From: Clostridia bacterium
GTDB lineage: Bacteria; Bacillota; Clostridia; Oscillospirales; CAG-382
Assembly (NCBI GenBank): GCA_017429165.1
Contig: JAFRPL010000005.1
Span: forward strand, 1 to 64,000
Reading direction: 5' to 3'
Length of the DNA stretch: 64,000 nt
Made by a program: the position numbers and the translations under genes
Notes under the pieces: generated by a model
What the model was told of the DNA's origin: nothing
Database searches by the model: none
Seen by the model: the letters and a program-made list of their open reading frames with translations, nothing else
Shown: piece after piece, positions 23,488 to 31,647 of the stretch
Position numbering within the stretch: the stretch's first letter is position 1
Layout: each line of letters begins with the position of its first letter

Positions 23488-24558
23488 TCAGTTGAACCCG
23501 CTTATCACGCCGCCGCCTATGACGCATTCGTTTTCGTCATAAAAGACGGCCGATTGTCCGGGGGTGGCGGCTCTTACCGGCTCGCGGAAAGCGATCCTCA
23601 CTTCGCCGCCGTCGGATGCTTCTATCACCGCCGCCTGCCCTGCGTGCTGATAACGTATCTTGACTGTGCATTCGAGCTTTTCGCCCGCGCCAAGGCACGG
23701 GATACTCATATAGTTGACGTCGCGGCAGACGATGCGTTCGCAATAAAGCGCGCTTTCGTCGCCCAGAACGACTTCGTTGGTACCGGCGCGTATCTCTTTG
23801 ACGTACGCCGGGCGCCCGAGCGCGATCCCCAGCCCTTTGCGCTGACCGACAGTATAATGAATGATCCCTTTGTGTTTGCCGAGTATCCTGCCGTCTTCGT
23901 CGACGAACAGGCCTTCTTTTGCCGCGTCCGGTCCCGCGGCGCTTTCTATAAAATCCGCGTAGCCCCCGTCCGCGACAAAGCATATCTCCTGCGAATCCGG
24001 CTTTGAAGCCACGGGAAGCCCGACTTTTTCCGCTATGCTCCTGACTTCGCTTTTTGAAAGCCCTCCAAGAGGCATAAGCGTGGAAGCGAGCTGTTCCTGG
24101 GTGAGCTTATACAGCATATAAGTCTGGTCTTTTTGCGAATGCGCGGCTTTTTTGACGGTATATCTGCCGTTTTCGAGCTTGGTGACATACGCGTAATGGC
24201 CTGTGGCGATATAATCCGCGCCCAGCGCCTTTGCATAATAGAGCAGCTTATCCCATTTCACGTAACGGTTGCAGACCACGCAGGGATTGGGCGTCAACCC
24301 GTGCAAATAATCGCTTGTGAAAGGTTCGACGACGTATTTTTGAAAATCCTGCGTGCAGTTAACGGGGACGTATTTTATCCCCAGCTTATTCGCGATCAAA
24401 CGCGCGTCATCGATATCGCAGCAGCGGCCGTCCGAGCCGTCTTCGGATTGCCAGGTGCGCAGCGTGACGCCGATAACTTCGTGGCCGGATTCTTTGAGCA
24501 AATACGCAGCAACGGCGCTGTCTACGCCGCCCGACATCCCGACTATCACCTTCGCCAT
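23488..24558 (-). CDS. mnmA: tRNA-specific 2-thiouridylase
   Basis: 356 residues. Adds sulfur to U34 of Lys, Glu and Gln tRNAs. PP-loop SGGVDSAV at the N-terminus, catalytic cysteines in PNPCVVCNRYVKW and SQEICF, and the C-terminal beta-barrel with HYTVGQRKGLG. The ATG at 24556-24558 has AAGGAGGTG upstream; a GTG two codons earlier falls inside that site. Single gene, promoter at 24595-24623; no cysteine desulfurase is next to it. Confidence 0.95.
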   Translation of the reverse strand: MAKVIVGMSGGVDSAVAAYLLKESGHEVIGVTLRTWQSEDGSDGRCCDIDDARLIANKLGIKYVPVNCTQDFQKYVVEPFTSDYLHGLTPNPCVVCNRYVKWDKLLYYAKALGADYIATGHYAYVTKLENGRYTVKKAAHSQKDQTYMLYKLTQEQLASTLMPLGGLSKSEVRSIAEKVGLPVASKPDSQEICFVADGGYADFIESAAGPDAAKEGLFVDEDGRILGKHKGIIHYTVGQRKGLGIALGRPAYVKEIRAGTNEVVLGDESALYCERIVCRDVNYMSIPCLGAGEKLECTVKIRYQHAGQAAVIEASDGGEVRIAFREPVRAATPGQSAVFYDENECVIGGGVISGFN

Positions 24559-24594
24559 ACGCACACCTCCTTAAAACTGAACTTTTGCAATATG

Positions 24595-24623
24595 ATTATA
24601 ACACGGCGGAATGGATAATTCAA
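24595..24623 (-). promoter_or_regulatory. sigma-A promoter of mnmA
   Basis: Minus strand TTGAAT, 17 bases, TATAAT. Confidence 0.7.
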
Positions 24624-24647
24624 TACCGCTTTCGCGCGCTTTTCGTA

Positions 24648-25721
24648 TCAGACGCCTGCGGCGGCGGATTTCATATCCGACATAAACTCTTCGAACGCCT
24701 TTGCGTCTTTAGCGTCCCTGCAGCTGAGGATGACGAGCACTCTGTCGGCGTCGACAAACCGCCTGAGCAGCGTGCGGTAACCCGGATAATCCCCGCCGTG
24801 GCTTACCGCGAGACCGAGATGCGGGTATTTCAGAATATCCCAGCCGAATCCGTAGCCGACTTCTTCTTTTTCCTCGCCGAAACCGCCGGTCCTACCGTCG
24901 TTGAGCAGACCCGGCGTGTACATCGTCCGCTGTTCTTCGAGCGTGAGCACGGTTTCGTTTTTGAGCGCCCTGTCCCACGCGAACAGGTCGAATATGTTGG
25001 AATAAACGTGCCCGGCACCGTGTCCGCCGTCGAGCCAGATCACCCATTCGTCGGGTTTGGAATCGTCAGCCAAAACATAGCCGCCTTCTTGCGGCACCAG
25101 GCCGTAAGCCATATTCGGGATCGCTATCCCGTCCTTACGGGTATGACAGACCTGCGTGGAATACATCCCCGCGGGCTCAAAGACGTTTTTTTTCATAAAT
25201 TCTTCGAACGGTATGCCCGAAGCGACCTGCACTGTCTGAGCGAGCAGGCAGTACGCCGTATTGCAGTATCCGAACTTTTCGCCCGGGGCAAACACGGGAC
25301 CTTTTCCGCTTTCGCGCAGGAACCTCACGACCATACCGTTATCGGGGATGGCGTTTTCCTTTTTTGCAGTCGCCGCAGACCAGTTTTCGTAATAAGGAAG
25401 TCCGCTCGTATGTATGAGCATATGGCGAATCGTCACGCCTTTAAAAGGTACATCCGGGAAATACCCGGTTATGTCGTCGTCAAGATCAAGCAACCCCATG
25501 CGGCGGGCGAGCATCACGGCGGTCGCCGTGAACTGCTTGCTTACCGAGGCGAGATAGAATATGCTGTCTTCGCGCAGCGGCAGCGTATCCGCCGCGTCGC
25601 GGAAACCTAACGCGCCCTTTGTGACGATCTTGCCTTGTTCGGCGTAAAGCCAGGTGCCGGTGAACACGCCGTTTTCGTGCGCGTGAGAAACGAGTTTTTC
25701 AATAGTACTTTTCTTATCCAT
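24648..25721 (-). CDS. serine hydrolase of the beta-lactamase/penicillin-binding fold
   Basis: 357 residues. Catalytic SVSK (Ser-x-x-Lys, about residue 60), YCN (Tyr-x-Asn) and HGG near the C-terminus give the class C beta-lactamase/esterase fold. No signal peptide or anchor is visible, so the protein appears cytosolic and is more likely an esterase or peptidase than a resistance enzyme. It follows the P-loop kinase gene by about 20 bases in the same direction. Confidence 0.82.
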   Translation of the reverse strand: MDKKSTIEKLVSHAHENGVFTGTWLYAEQGKIVTKGALGFRDAADTLPLREDSIFYLASVSKQFTATAVMLARRMGLLDLDDDITGYFPDVPFKGVTIRHMLIHTSGLPYYENWSAATAKKENAIPDNGMVVRFLRESGKGPVFAPGEKFGYCNTAYCLLAQTVQVASGIPFEEFMKKNVFEPAGMYSTQVCHTRKDGIAIPNMAYGLVPQEGGYVLADDSKPDEWVIWLDGGHGAGHVYSNIFDLFAWDRALKNETVLTLEEQRTMYTPGLLNDGRTGGFGEEKEEVGYGFGWDILKYPHLGLAVSHGGDYPGYRTLLRRFVDADRVLVILSCRDAKDAKAFEEFMSDMKSAAAGV

Positions 25722-25742
25722 AACTTTTTCTCCTGTATAAGA

Positions 25743-26258
25743 TTATTGCCTGACTGCCGGCGCCCGTTTTAACGATTCAAGAAAAGCAGTCGCTTCTTCC
25801 CTGTTTTTGAAGATATGGATCTCACGATCTGAAAACCTTTCCAGCCGCTCCAGAACCGCGGGGCGGTTTATTTTGTTGTAATTCAGCACCGTGTTTACAA
25901 AATCTTCGTCGATATCGTCGTGCGATTCTACCCACGGCAAATCCGGACGGACCGTGCCGCGACGTTTCATTATACTTTCATAACACAATTCGGTAGGATA
26001 ATCGAGAAAAAATATTGTGTCGCAATAAGTCATACGCAGTTCCATGGTGGAGCCGTAATTGCCGTCGATTATCCACTCATCCTCAGCGAATATCTCCATA
26101 AGCCGTTCTATCAGCTGCTCGCGCGGGATAAACGTTTTGTCCGGTCGCCATCTTATCATGTCCAGCGGATAAAGCGGCAGCCCGGTTATTTCGTGCAGCT
26201 CACGCGAAAACACGCTTTTTCCGCTGCCGGGGCAGCCGATCACGATCACTTTTTTCAT
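25743..26258 (-). CDS. P-loop kinase-like protein (adenylate-kinase/topology-modulation type)
   Basis: 171 residues from the ATG at 26256-26258 with AAGGAG eight bases upstream. Walker A GCPGSGKS at residues 8-15, followed by FSRELHEITGLPLYPLDMI and DGNYGSTMELR, the pattern of small nucleotide/shikimate-kinase-like proteins often called DNA topology modulation protein. The true substrate is unknown. Part of a run of small cytosolic enzymes on the minus strand (26547 to 24648). Confidence 0.75.
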   Translation of the reverse strand: MKKVIVIGCPGSGKSVFSRELHEITGLPLYPLDMIRWRPDKTFIPREQLIERLMEIFAEDEWIIDGNYGSTMELRMTYCDTIFFLDYPTELCYESIMKRRGTVRPDLPWVESHDDIDEDFVNTVLNYNKINRPAVLERLERFSDREIHIFKNREEATAFLESLKRAPAVRQ

Positions 26259-26292
26259 TATCGAACTCCTTTTTTCGCCGTACTCATAAAAA

Positions 26293-26547
26293 TCACGAAC
26301 CGAACTTCCACTTGAACGCTTCTTTGAAATCTTCACAGCATTCCGGACATATCCAGAACGCCTTTTTGCTGTTTTCCGGTTCGGTACAGTAACCTTCGTG
26401 CAGATCTCCTTCGCGTTCTGAAAACTTTGCCCAGCAGAACGCGCAATGCTCGTGATCCCATTCGTCGGACAGCTTAATGAATTTGATCCGGTACAGCGTT
26501 TTCCCCGACAAGTATTCTTCCTGCCCCATAAGTCTCCAATCATTCAT
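26293..26547 (-). CDS. small cysteine-rich probable zinc protein
   Basis: 84 residues, with cysteine/histidine clusters EHCAFCWAKF, HEGYC and ICPECCEDF that should bind one or two zinc ions; the C-terminus is basic-aromatic (FKWKFGS). Cytosolic, function unknown. The gene sits 34 bases before the P-loop kinase gene and may be its operon leader. Confidence 0.7.
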   Translation of the reverse strand: MNDWRLMGQEEYLSGKTLYRIKFIKLSDEWDHEHCAFCWAKFSEREGDLHEGYCTEPENSKKAFWICPECCEDFKEAFKWKFGS

Positions 26548-26619
26548 AAAACAACACCCTCTTTTGAAACGCGAAGAATAAGACGATAAATATGCAAAAA
26601 ACCTCTTGATAACACGCGT

Positions 26620-27162
26620 TTACGTTCTTTCGTCCGTGACGATATGTTCGATACCGCAGTGTTCCGTGTTCAGATATTCCTTTATAAACGAAGGGAACGC
26701 CTTGTATTTGCCGAGCTCCTCAATAGGTATCCAATACATAGACTCCCTGACGCCCATCGTATAACTGTCGCTTTTCAGTACCCGAGTCCCTCTCGGTTTC
26801 ATCAAATAATAAAGCGCTACTTCATGACAATCCAGCTTTTCGTCCAAGCCGAAAGTATCGTAAAAGAAATTCTCGTGGATCACGGCGAGGCGGTCGACCT
26901 CGTATTTCACGCCGGTTTCTTCGAACACTTCTCTTTTTACTGCATCTTCCGCCGTCTCGCCCGCATGGACCGCGCCGCCTATGGAATACAAATAGTCCGC
27001 CTTTTCGTTGCCGGCGAACAAGACCTGTCCGTCTTCCACGATTATGGCGGCAGCACGGTATCTGAACCACTTGTTGCCCACGCAGAACGCGCAGTTGCAT
27101 TCCGCTGTGTCGCGATCTATGTACTCTTGCTTCAGTTTGGAACTATCCTCTGTTTTACTCAT
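26620..27162 (-). CDS. Nudix hydrolase
   Basis: 180 residues. Nudix box with GGAVHAGET and REVFEETGV at about residues 62-84, preceded by a short CNCAFCVGNKWFRYRA segment with two cysteines. A MutT-type hydrolase of a nucleotide or nucleotide-sugar; the substrate cannot be read from sequence. The upstream gap to the tRNA terminator is short (about 60 bases) and has GGAGGATACC before the ATG. Confidence 0.82.
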   Translation of the reverse strand: MSKTEDSSKLKQEYIDRDTAECNCAFCVGNKWFRYRAAAIIVEDGQVLFAGNEKADYLYSIGGAVHAGETAEDAVKREVFEETGVKYEVDRLAVIHENFFYDTFGLDEKLDCHEVALYYLMKPRGTRVLKSDSYTMGVRESMYWIPIEELGKYKAFPSFIKEYLNTEHCGIEHIVTDERT

Positions 27163-27222
27163 TGGTATCCTCCGGAAAAACGATTTGAAACGGAATCAGC
27201 AAAAATGGCGGGATCGATATAC

Positions 27223-27258
27223 AAAAAACCTCTTTTGCATCGGAAGACAAAAGAGGTT
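27223..27258 (-). terminator. terminator after tRNA-Ser(GGA)
   Basis: AACCTCTTTTG (27227-27237) pairs with CAAAAGAGGTT (27248-27258); on the minus strand a T-run follows. Confidence 0.8.
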
Positions 27259-27265
27259 CTCTGTA

Positions 27266-27357
27266 TGGCGGAAAGACAGGGATTCGAACCCTGGTTGGGG
27301 TATTAGCCCAAACACGATTTCCAGTCGTGCGCCTTAGACCAGCTCAGCCATCTTTCC
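27266..27357 (-). tRNA. tRNA-Ser(GGA)
   Basis: 92 nt with long variable arm; acceptor GGAAAGA/TCTTTCC; anticodon loop CTGGAAA (anticodon GGA, reads UCC/UCU); encoded CCA. Confidence 0.95.
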
Positions 27358-27380
27358 AAGCCGCTCTTCAGAGCGACGTA

Positions 27381-27409
27381 ATTATATCATAACGATTTTG
27401 AAAAGTCAA
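27381..27409 (-). promoter_or_regulatory. promoter of tRNA-Ser(GGA)
   Basis: Minus strand TTGACT, 17 bases, TATAAT. Confidence 0.75.
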
Positions 27410-27436
27410 TAGTTTAATCGCAAAAATCGGCGCCGA

Positions 27437-28039
27437 TTATTCCATTACGAATTCGGCGAAACACTCCGGCCGATGAAAATCCGGCTCGGGAGCGGTTATG
27501 GGATTATAAGAACCGAAATGCGGAACGTCGGTATCGTCCCCGCATTTGAAGAAATTGCCCCTGAAGGTATAGCCCGAAGGAAACTCGCTCACGCCGAAAA
27601 CGTCGCGTATGACGTCAAGCGGATAGAGATATTCGACATACCAGCGGTCGGCTTCCCTGACGCCTTTGACTTTGATGCGGCTGACGTCGATGATCTGATC
27701 GAGTGGGACTTTATCCTTGCGGCATGTGCGTTTTGCGGCGAGGAACGCGCCGTTGGAATTGGTCTCGAGGTTTACATAATATGGCGATCCGCTGTTGAAC
27801 GCCGCAAAGAATTCCAGCGCGCTGTCTTTGTAAACCGGATCGTTATAGTTGTGATACAACGCCTTTGGGTCGGATTCAAAGCAGGTGAGCCGCACGGCGA
27901 ACCCTTTGCCGGGAACGAACGCGAGCTGCGCGTATGAGACCGGCCTGTAATCCCCGCCCCAGGGATATTCGTCTATATACGCTTTGGGAACGGTATCCCA
28001 ATCGGGTTTTTCTGCGGTTATGACTGTATAACGTTTCAT
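27437..28039 (-). CDS. carbohydrate-binding family 9-like protein
   Basis: 200 residues without signal peptide. The C-terminal HFGSYNPITAPEPDFHRPEC and the RWYVEYLYPLDVIRDVF segment match the CBM9-like/DOMON-type module that occurs alone in many Clostridia. The module binds reducing-end sugars in secreted enzymes, but this copy lacks any export signal, so its role in the cell is unclear. Its ATG overlaps the stop of the coiled-coil membrane gene by four bases. Confidence 0.75.
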   Translation of the reverse strand: MKRYTVITAEKPDWDTVPKAYIDEYPWGGDYRPVSYAQLAFVPGKGFAVRLTCFESDPKALYHNYNDPVYKDSALEFFAAFNSGSPYYVNLETNSNGAFLAAKRTCRKDKVPLDQIIDVSRIKVKGVREADRWYVEYLYPLDVIRDVFGVSEFPSGYTFRGNFFKCGDDTDVPHFGSYNPITAPEPDFHRPECFAEFVME

Positions 28040-28671
28040 TCTTTAGGCGTCTTCCTTCTGAGCAGAATAGCGAGCGCGAGCGCAAGTATCATAAGCACGA
28101 CGGCGGCGAACAGTACCACTCCGCCCCACACGGACGGCTCTTTGAGGAATTCTTTGATATCGTCGACAAGATACAGCGCCGCGGGCAGGAACACCAGTGT
28201 GAGGAACGCGACAAAGCACACCGTATACGCAAGTATGCGGATGACGCGCGTCGAGGTGTTGATGGCCCTGAACTTTTTCGCCTGTTTTTCTATGGTCTCG
28301 TTCTGCATACGGTAAAGCTCTTCGTATTCCTTGAGCTTGTTCGCAGTCAGCTCGGAAACCGTGCTCAGGACGGATTCTTTTAACGATTCCTGCCATTCGC
28401 CGAACATATCGGTCTTAATGCGTTCTATCTTTTCGTCTATGCTGTCGGAAAGCGCCTGGTCGATCTTGCGAGTCTGTTCAAGACTGTCTTCCATCTGGCG
28501 CACTATCTCAAGCTGTTTCTGGCGCAGTGCAAGTTCTTCTTCTTTCAGACGGTTGAACTCCTCGCGCGATTCCATGAGATGCTTTTCAAGCAGCGTCACT
28601 TTATAACGGGCGTCTTCGCGCTCGTATATAGCGTCGAATTCGCTTTTTGCGTTCTTGACCTCATTATCCAT
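28036..28671 (-). CDS. coiled-coil protein with C-terminal membrane anchor
   Basis: 211 residues. Residues about 15-135 are a long charged coiled coil (LLEKHLMESREEFNRLKEEE), then two membrane helices (about 142-168 and 182-204) and a basic tail RRKTPKE. Family not recognised. First gene of an operon with the CBM9-like gene; promoter and overlapping inverted repeat just upstream. Topology suggests a membrane-tethered cytosolic scaffold. Confidence 0.65.
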   Translation of the reverse strand: MDNEVKNAKSEFDAIYEREDARYKVTLLEKHLMESREEFNRLKEEELALRQKQLEIVRQMEDSLEQTRKIDQALSDSIDEKIERIKTDMFGEWQESLKESVLSTVSELTANKLKEYEELYRMQNETIEKQAKKFRAINTSTRVIRILAYTVCFVAFLTLVFLPAALYLVDDIKEFLKEPSVWGGVVLFAAVVLMILALALAILLRRKTPKE

Positions 28672-28674
28672 AAA

Positions 28675-28724
28675 AATATCCTCCCTTACAGGAGGATATT
28701 AACACATTTTTTCGCGTATGTCAA
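28675..28724 (-). promoter_or_regulatory. promoter with overlapping inverted repeat
   Basis: Minus strand TTGACA, 17 bases, TAATAT (28696-28724). AATATCCTCC (28675-28684) and GGAGGATATT (28691-28700) form a 10-bp inverted repeat that overlaps the -10, the expected start point and the ribosome-binding site: a candidate operator. Confidence 0.55.
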
Positions 28725-28815
28725 GCCGATTTTCCCGCAAGGAGCGACATCCTTGCCGTTTTGCCGACAGAAAAATCTTCATTTCGGCTCCGAAAACGGG
28801 AAAACGGCGTGCCGC

Positions 28816-29460
28816 TCAAACGCCGAAGAATCTCGCAGGATCGCCCGTTTCGCCTTCATATACCCAAAGAAGCGTTCCGCTTTTTACTTCTATGCGCGCC
28901 CTGTCGCCGGTGAATTCGTTGCTTACCCCAAGCGGAAAAGAGAGCTTTATTGTTCCGGAAAACGGGAATTTCAGATCTTTGAGCGTCACTTCGCATTCGG
29001 GAGATACGGCAAATACCGAAATGAAACCCCGCTCTTCAGCGGCGAAAACCGCGCTCCCGCTTTCCAGCAGAGCTGCACAGGTCTTTTTACCGCACAGGAT
29101 CCCTTCGGCACCGTGATCGCGAAGAAACATAAGAAGCGAGATATTCGCCAAGGAATGCGAAATCCTCGCGCCGCCCAAAGCTCCGTGCAGGATGAAACGC
29201 GTATACCCTTTTTCAAGCCCCAGCTTGAGCGCATAAGCGCTGTCGGTATCGTCCTTGCGCCTGGGAAGAAAAACGACGTTTTCGACGGCAGGCGTTTGGT
29301 CGTATGAATCAAAATCCCCTACGGTCAGATCCGGAACGGTCCCGCATTTTTCAAGATGAAACAATCCGGCGTCGCATGCGATGACAAAATCGCCATCACG
29401 GGGTGAAAAGCAATCTTCGTCAAAATCGCCGGCGCATACGATATGGCATACCGGCCTCAT
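28816..29460 (-). CDS. thiN: thiamine pyrophosphokinase
   Basis: 214 residues. Transfers pyrophosphate from ATP to thiamine to make TPP. Family motifs: CDAGLFHLEKCGTVPDLTVG, DFDSY, RKDDTDSAYAL, GALGGARISHSLANI and GVSNEFTG. Overlaps the thiT stop by four bases. With thiT under a TPP riboswitch it forms a complete thiamine salvage unit: import followed by activation. The 140-base gap upstream of the next operon contains only the promoter described there. Confidence 0.93.
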   Translation of the reverse strand: MRPVCHIVCAGDFDEDCFSPRDGDFVIACDAGLFHLEKCGTVPDLTVGDFDSYDQTPAVENVVFLPRRKDDTDSAYALKLGLEKGYTRFILHGALGGARISHSLANISLLMFLRDHGAEGILCGKKTCAALLESGSAVFAAEERGFISVFAVSPECEVTLKDLKFPFSGTIKLSFPLGVSNEFTGDRARIEVKSGTLLWVYEGETGDPARFFGV

Positions 29461-30062
29461 GATTTATTTACCTTGGTGAACGGAAGACCGTTTTGTTCGA
29501 ACACAAGATTCTTGACAGCGGAGATCTTCAGCAGGAAGAACAGCGTCACACCGGTCATGATCAGTTCGGGCAGCATAAACAGCCCGTTATAGCTTATGGC
29601 ATACAAAAACGGGCTCGACCAGTTTTCCGGCATCCAGATATCAAAGAAAATGGTACCGGATATGACGTGCGAAACAAAGCGCAGGAACATTGCCAGACAC
29701 GCGCCGAGCAGCGCGCCGAGTTCTTTTTTGCGGCGAAAGATCCCCGCAAGCCCCAGGACGGTAAAAGCGACCAAATAGTCGAACACTATCATACCCACCC
29801 ATACCGTGGGCGTGAGTCCCCATCCCATTGCTTCAGGCAGATCGAACATAAGCTGGATGGTGGCATACACGAAAGCGCTGCCGAGCCCCCACCTGAGGCC
29901 GAACATGACCGAAATCAGACATATAGGCAGCATAGATAGAGGCGTCACCGAGCCGCCGAGCGGCATTTTCCACAGTTTTATAAGCGAAAGCGCCGCCGCG
30001 AGCGCGATAAGCACCGCGCATTCGGTGAGCGTATACAGATGTTTACGGTTTTCGTTTTTCAT
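29457..30062 (-). CDS. thiT: ECF thiamine transporter S component
   Basis: 201 residues, six membrane helices, with the ThiT-type region LGLRWGL-like (MFGLRWGLGSAFVYATIQLM) and GWGLTPTVW in the middle. It is the substrate-binding membrane subunit that works with the shared EcfA/EcfA'/EcfT energising module, which is encoded elsewhere. Directly downstream of a TPP riboswitch and terminator, which fixes the substrate as thiamine. Confidence 0.92.
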   Translation of the reverse strand: MKNENRKHLYTLTECAVLIALAAALSLIKLWKMPLGGSVTPLSMLPICLISVMFGLRWGLGSAFVYATIQLMFDLPEAMGWGLTPTVWVGMIVFDYLVAFTVLGLAGIFRRKKELGALLGACLAMFLRFVSHVISGTIFFDIWMPENWSSPFLYAISYNGLFMLPELIMTGVTLFFLLKISAVKNLVFEQNGLPFTKVNKS

Positions 30063-30080
30063 TACGTTTTCCTTTCAGGC

Positions 30081-30114
30081 AAAAAGCCGCCTGACCCGTA
30101 ACGGATAGGCGGCA
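30081..30114 (-). terminator. riboswitch-controlled terminator before thiT
   Basis: GCCGCCT/AGGCGGC stem (30086-30091 with 30108-30113) followed on the minus strand by a run of T at 30081-30085. It lies between the TPP aptamer and the thiT start, as needed for transcriptional control. Confidence 0.75.
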
Positions 30115-30125
30115 AAAAAGCGTTA

Positions 30126-30197
30126 TATTCCCTACGCCGGCATTATCCGAACAGGTTCATCGGGTATGATCTCAGCCGCGCTTTCGCGGCACCCCGT
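30126..30197 (-). promoter_or_regulatory. TPP riboswitch (THI element)
   Basis: The minus strand carries the conserved aptamer blocks GGGGTGCC, CTGAGATCATACCC, GAACCTG, GGATAATGCCGGCG and TAGGGAA in the right order. Binding of TPP should favour the terminator at 30081-30114 and shut off thiT-thiN. Confidence 0.93.
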
Positions 30198-30226
30198 TTT
30201 TTGGCTTTATTATTTTTTTGGCTTTA

Positions 30227-31621
30227 TTATTTTATTTCGTGGATATTGACGTAATACTTCGCGTCGTCGTTGGTGATGTTCTTTATCTTGCGGTTTTCAA
30301 AGAACTTGAGCGCCACCTGATCGAACAGCGCATAGGTGAGAACGTCTTCGTCCTGTTCGATATACTCTGCGATCTCGGCGCGGAGCTTATCGAGTTCGGG
30401 AGCGAGGTCGTCGGCGGGACGGTAATCCTTGACCTTTTCGTCGCCGATGATCTTTTTGGTGAATTCGGGCGAGATGGGCGAAGGAGTCTTGCCGTAATCG
30501 CCGCGGACTATGCCTTTGAATTCCTTGGTGCAGCTCTTGTATCTTTCGCCGGTCAGAACGTTGAACACCGCCTGGGTGCCTACGATCTGAGAAGAAGGAG
30601 TGACGAGGGGAGGATAACCGACGTCTGCTCTTACGCGGGGCACTTCTTCGAGCACCGCCTGGAGCTGATCGATCTTGCCCGCCTGCTTGAGCTGGGACAC
30701 GAGGTTGGAAAGCATTCCGCCGGGCACCTGATAGATGAGGGCGTTTATGTTGACTTTCATGACCTTGGGATCGAGTTGGCCGGATTTGAGATATTTTTCA
30801 CGCAAAGTATCGAAATACTTGGTGACTTCGTCGAGCTTGTTGAGGTCGAGCCCGGTGTCGAACGGAGTTCCCTGCAGAGTCGCCACGATAGGTTCCGTAG
30901 GCGGCTGGGACGTGCCGAGCGCCATAGGCGAGATAGCGGTATCGACTATGTCGACGCCGGCTTCGCAAGCTTTGAGGATAGTCATCGAAGCGAGACCCGC
31001 GGTATAATGGGTGTGGAGCTGTACGGGGATCTTGACCTTGGATTTGATCGCTTTGACAAGATCGTACGCGTCGTACGGCTTCAGGAGGCCGGCCATATCT
31101 TTTATACAAATGGAATCGGCGCCCATTTCTTCGAGCTGTTTTGCATAATTTGCAAAATATTCGTTTCCGAACACGGGGCCCGTGGTGTATGACATCGCCG
31201 CCTGAACGTGGCCGCCTTCTTTTTTGGTGGCGTTGATAGCGGTCTTGAGGTTGCGCGGATCGTTGAGCGCGTCGAATATACGTATGATATCTATACCGTT
31301 GGCGATGGATTTCTGAACGAAATATTCGACCACGTCGTCGGCATAATGACGGTAGCCGAGAATGTTCTGACCGCGGAACAGCATCTGGAGCTTGGTGTTC
31401 TTGACGTTTTCTCTTATAACGCGAAGGCGTTTCCAGGGATCTTCGTTAAGGAAGCGCAGGCACGCGTCGAAAGTGGCGCCGCCCCATGCCTCGAGCGAAT
31501 GATAGCCGATGCCGTCGAGAGTCTTGAGTATGGGAAGCATTTCCTCAGTGGTCATTCTCGTCGCGATGAGCGACTGATGGGAGTCACGCAATACTGTTTC
31601 TGTTATTTTGACTTTTGCCAT
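30227..31621 (-). CDS. oadA: oxaloacetate decarboxylase alpha subunit (carboxyltransferase)
   Basis: 464 residues. HMGL-like TIM barrel with LRDSHQSLIATRM, EAWGGATFDACLRFL, metal-binding and catalytic KDMAGLLKPYDAY and QLHTHYT segments, and the conserved carboxylase region VPGGMLSNL. It moves the carboxyl group of oxaloacetate to biotin. The biotin domain present in the long form is absent; it is supplied by the separate gene at 32861-33235. Fourth gene of gamma-biotin carrier-beta-alpha. Methylmalonyl-CoA decarboxylase uses similar partners but not this alpha subunit. Confidence 0.92.
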   Translation of the reverse strand: MAKVKITETVLRDSHQSLIATRMTTEEMLPILKTLDGIGYHSLEAWGGATFDACLRFLNEDPWKRLRVIRENVKNTKLQMLFRGQNILGYRHYADDVVEYFVQKSIANGIDIIRIFDALNDPRNLKTAINATKKEGGHVQAAMSYTTGPVFGNEYFANYAKQLEEMGADSICIKDMAGLLKPYDAYDLVKAIKSKVKIPVQLHTHYTAGLASMTILKACEAGVDIVDTAISPMALGTSQPPTEPIVATLQGTPFDTGLDLNKLDEVTKYFDTLREKYLKSGQLDPKVMKVNINALIYQVPGGMLSNLVSQLKQAGKIDQLQAVLEEVPRVRADVGYPPLVTPSSQIVGTQAVFNVLTGERYKSCTKEFKGIVRGDYGKTPSPISPEFTKKIIGDEKVKDYRPADDLAPELDKLRAEIAEYIEQDEDVLTYALFDQVALKFFENRKIKNITNDDAKYYVNIHEIK

Positions 31622-31647
31622 ATCGTATAATTGCTCCTTTCAAACGT

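Noticed and set aside
28675-28700. RNA hairpin hiding the ribosome-binding site
   Set aside because: The left arm overlaps the -10 hexamer, so with the promoter as placed it is not in the transcript. Kept as a DNA operator candidate.
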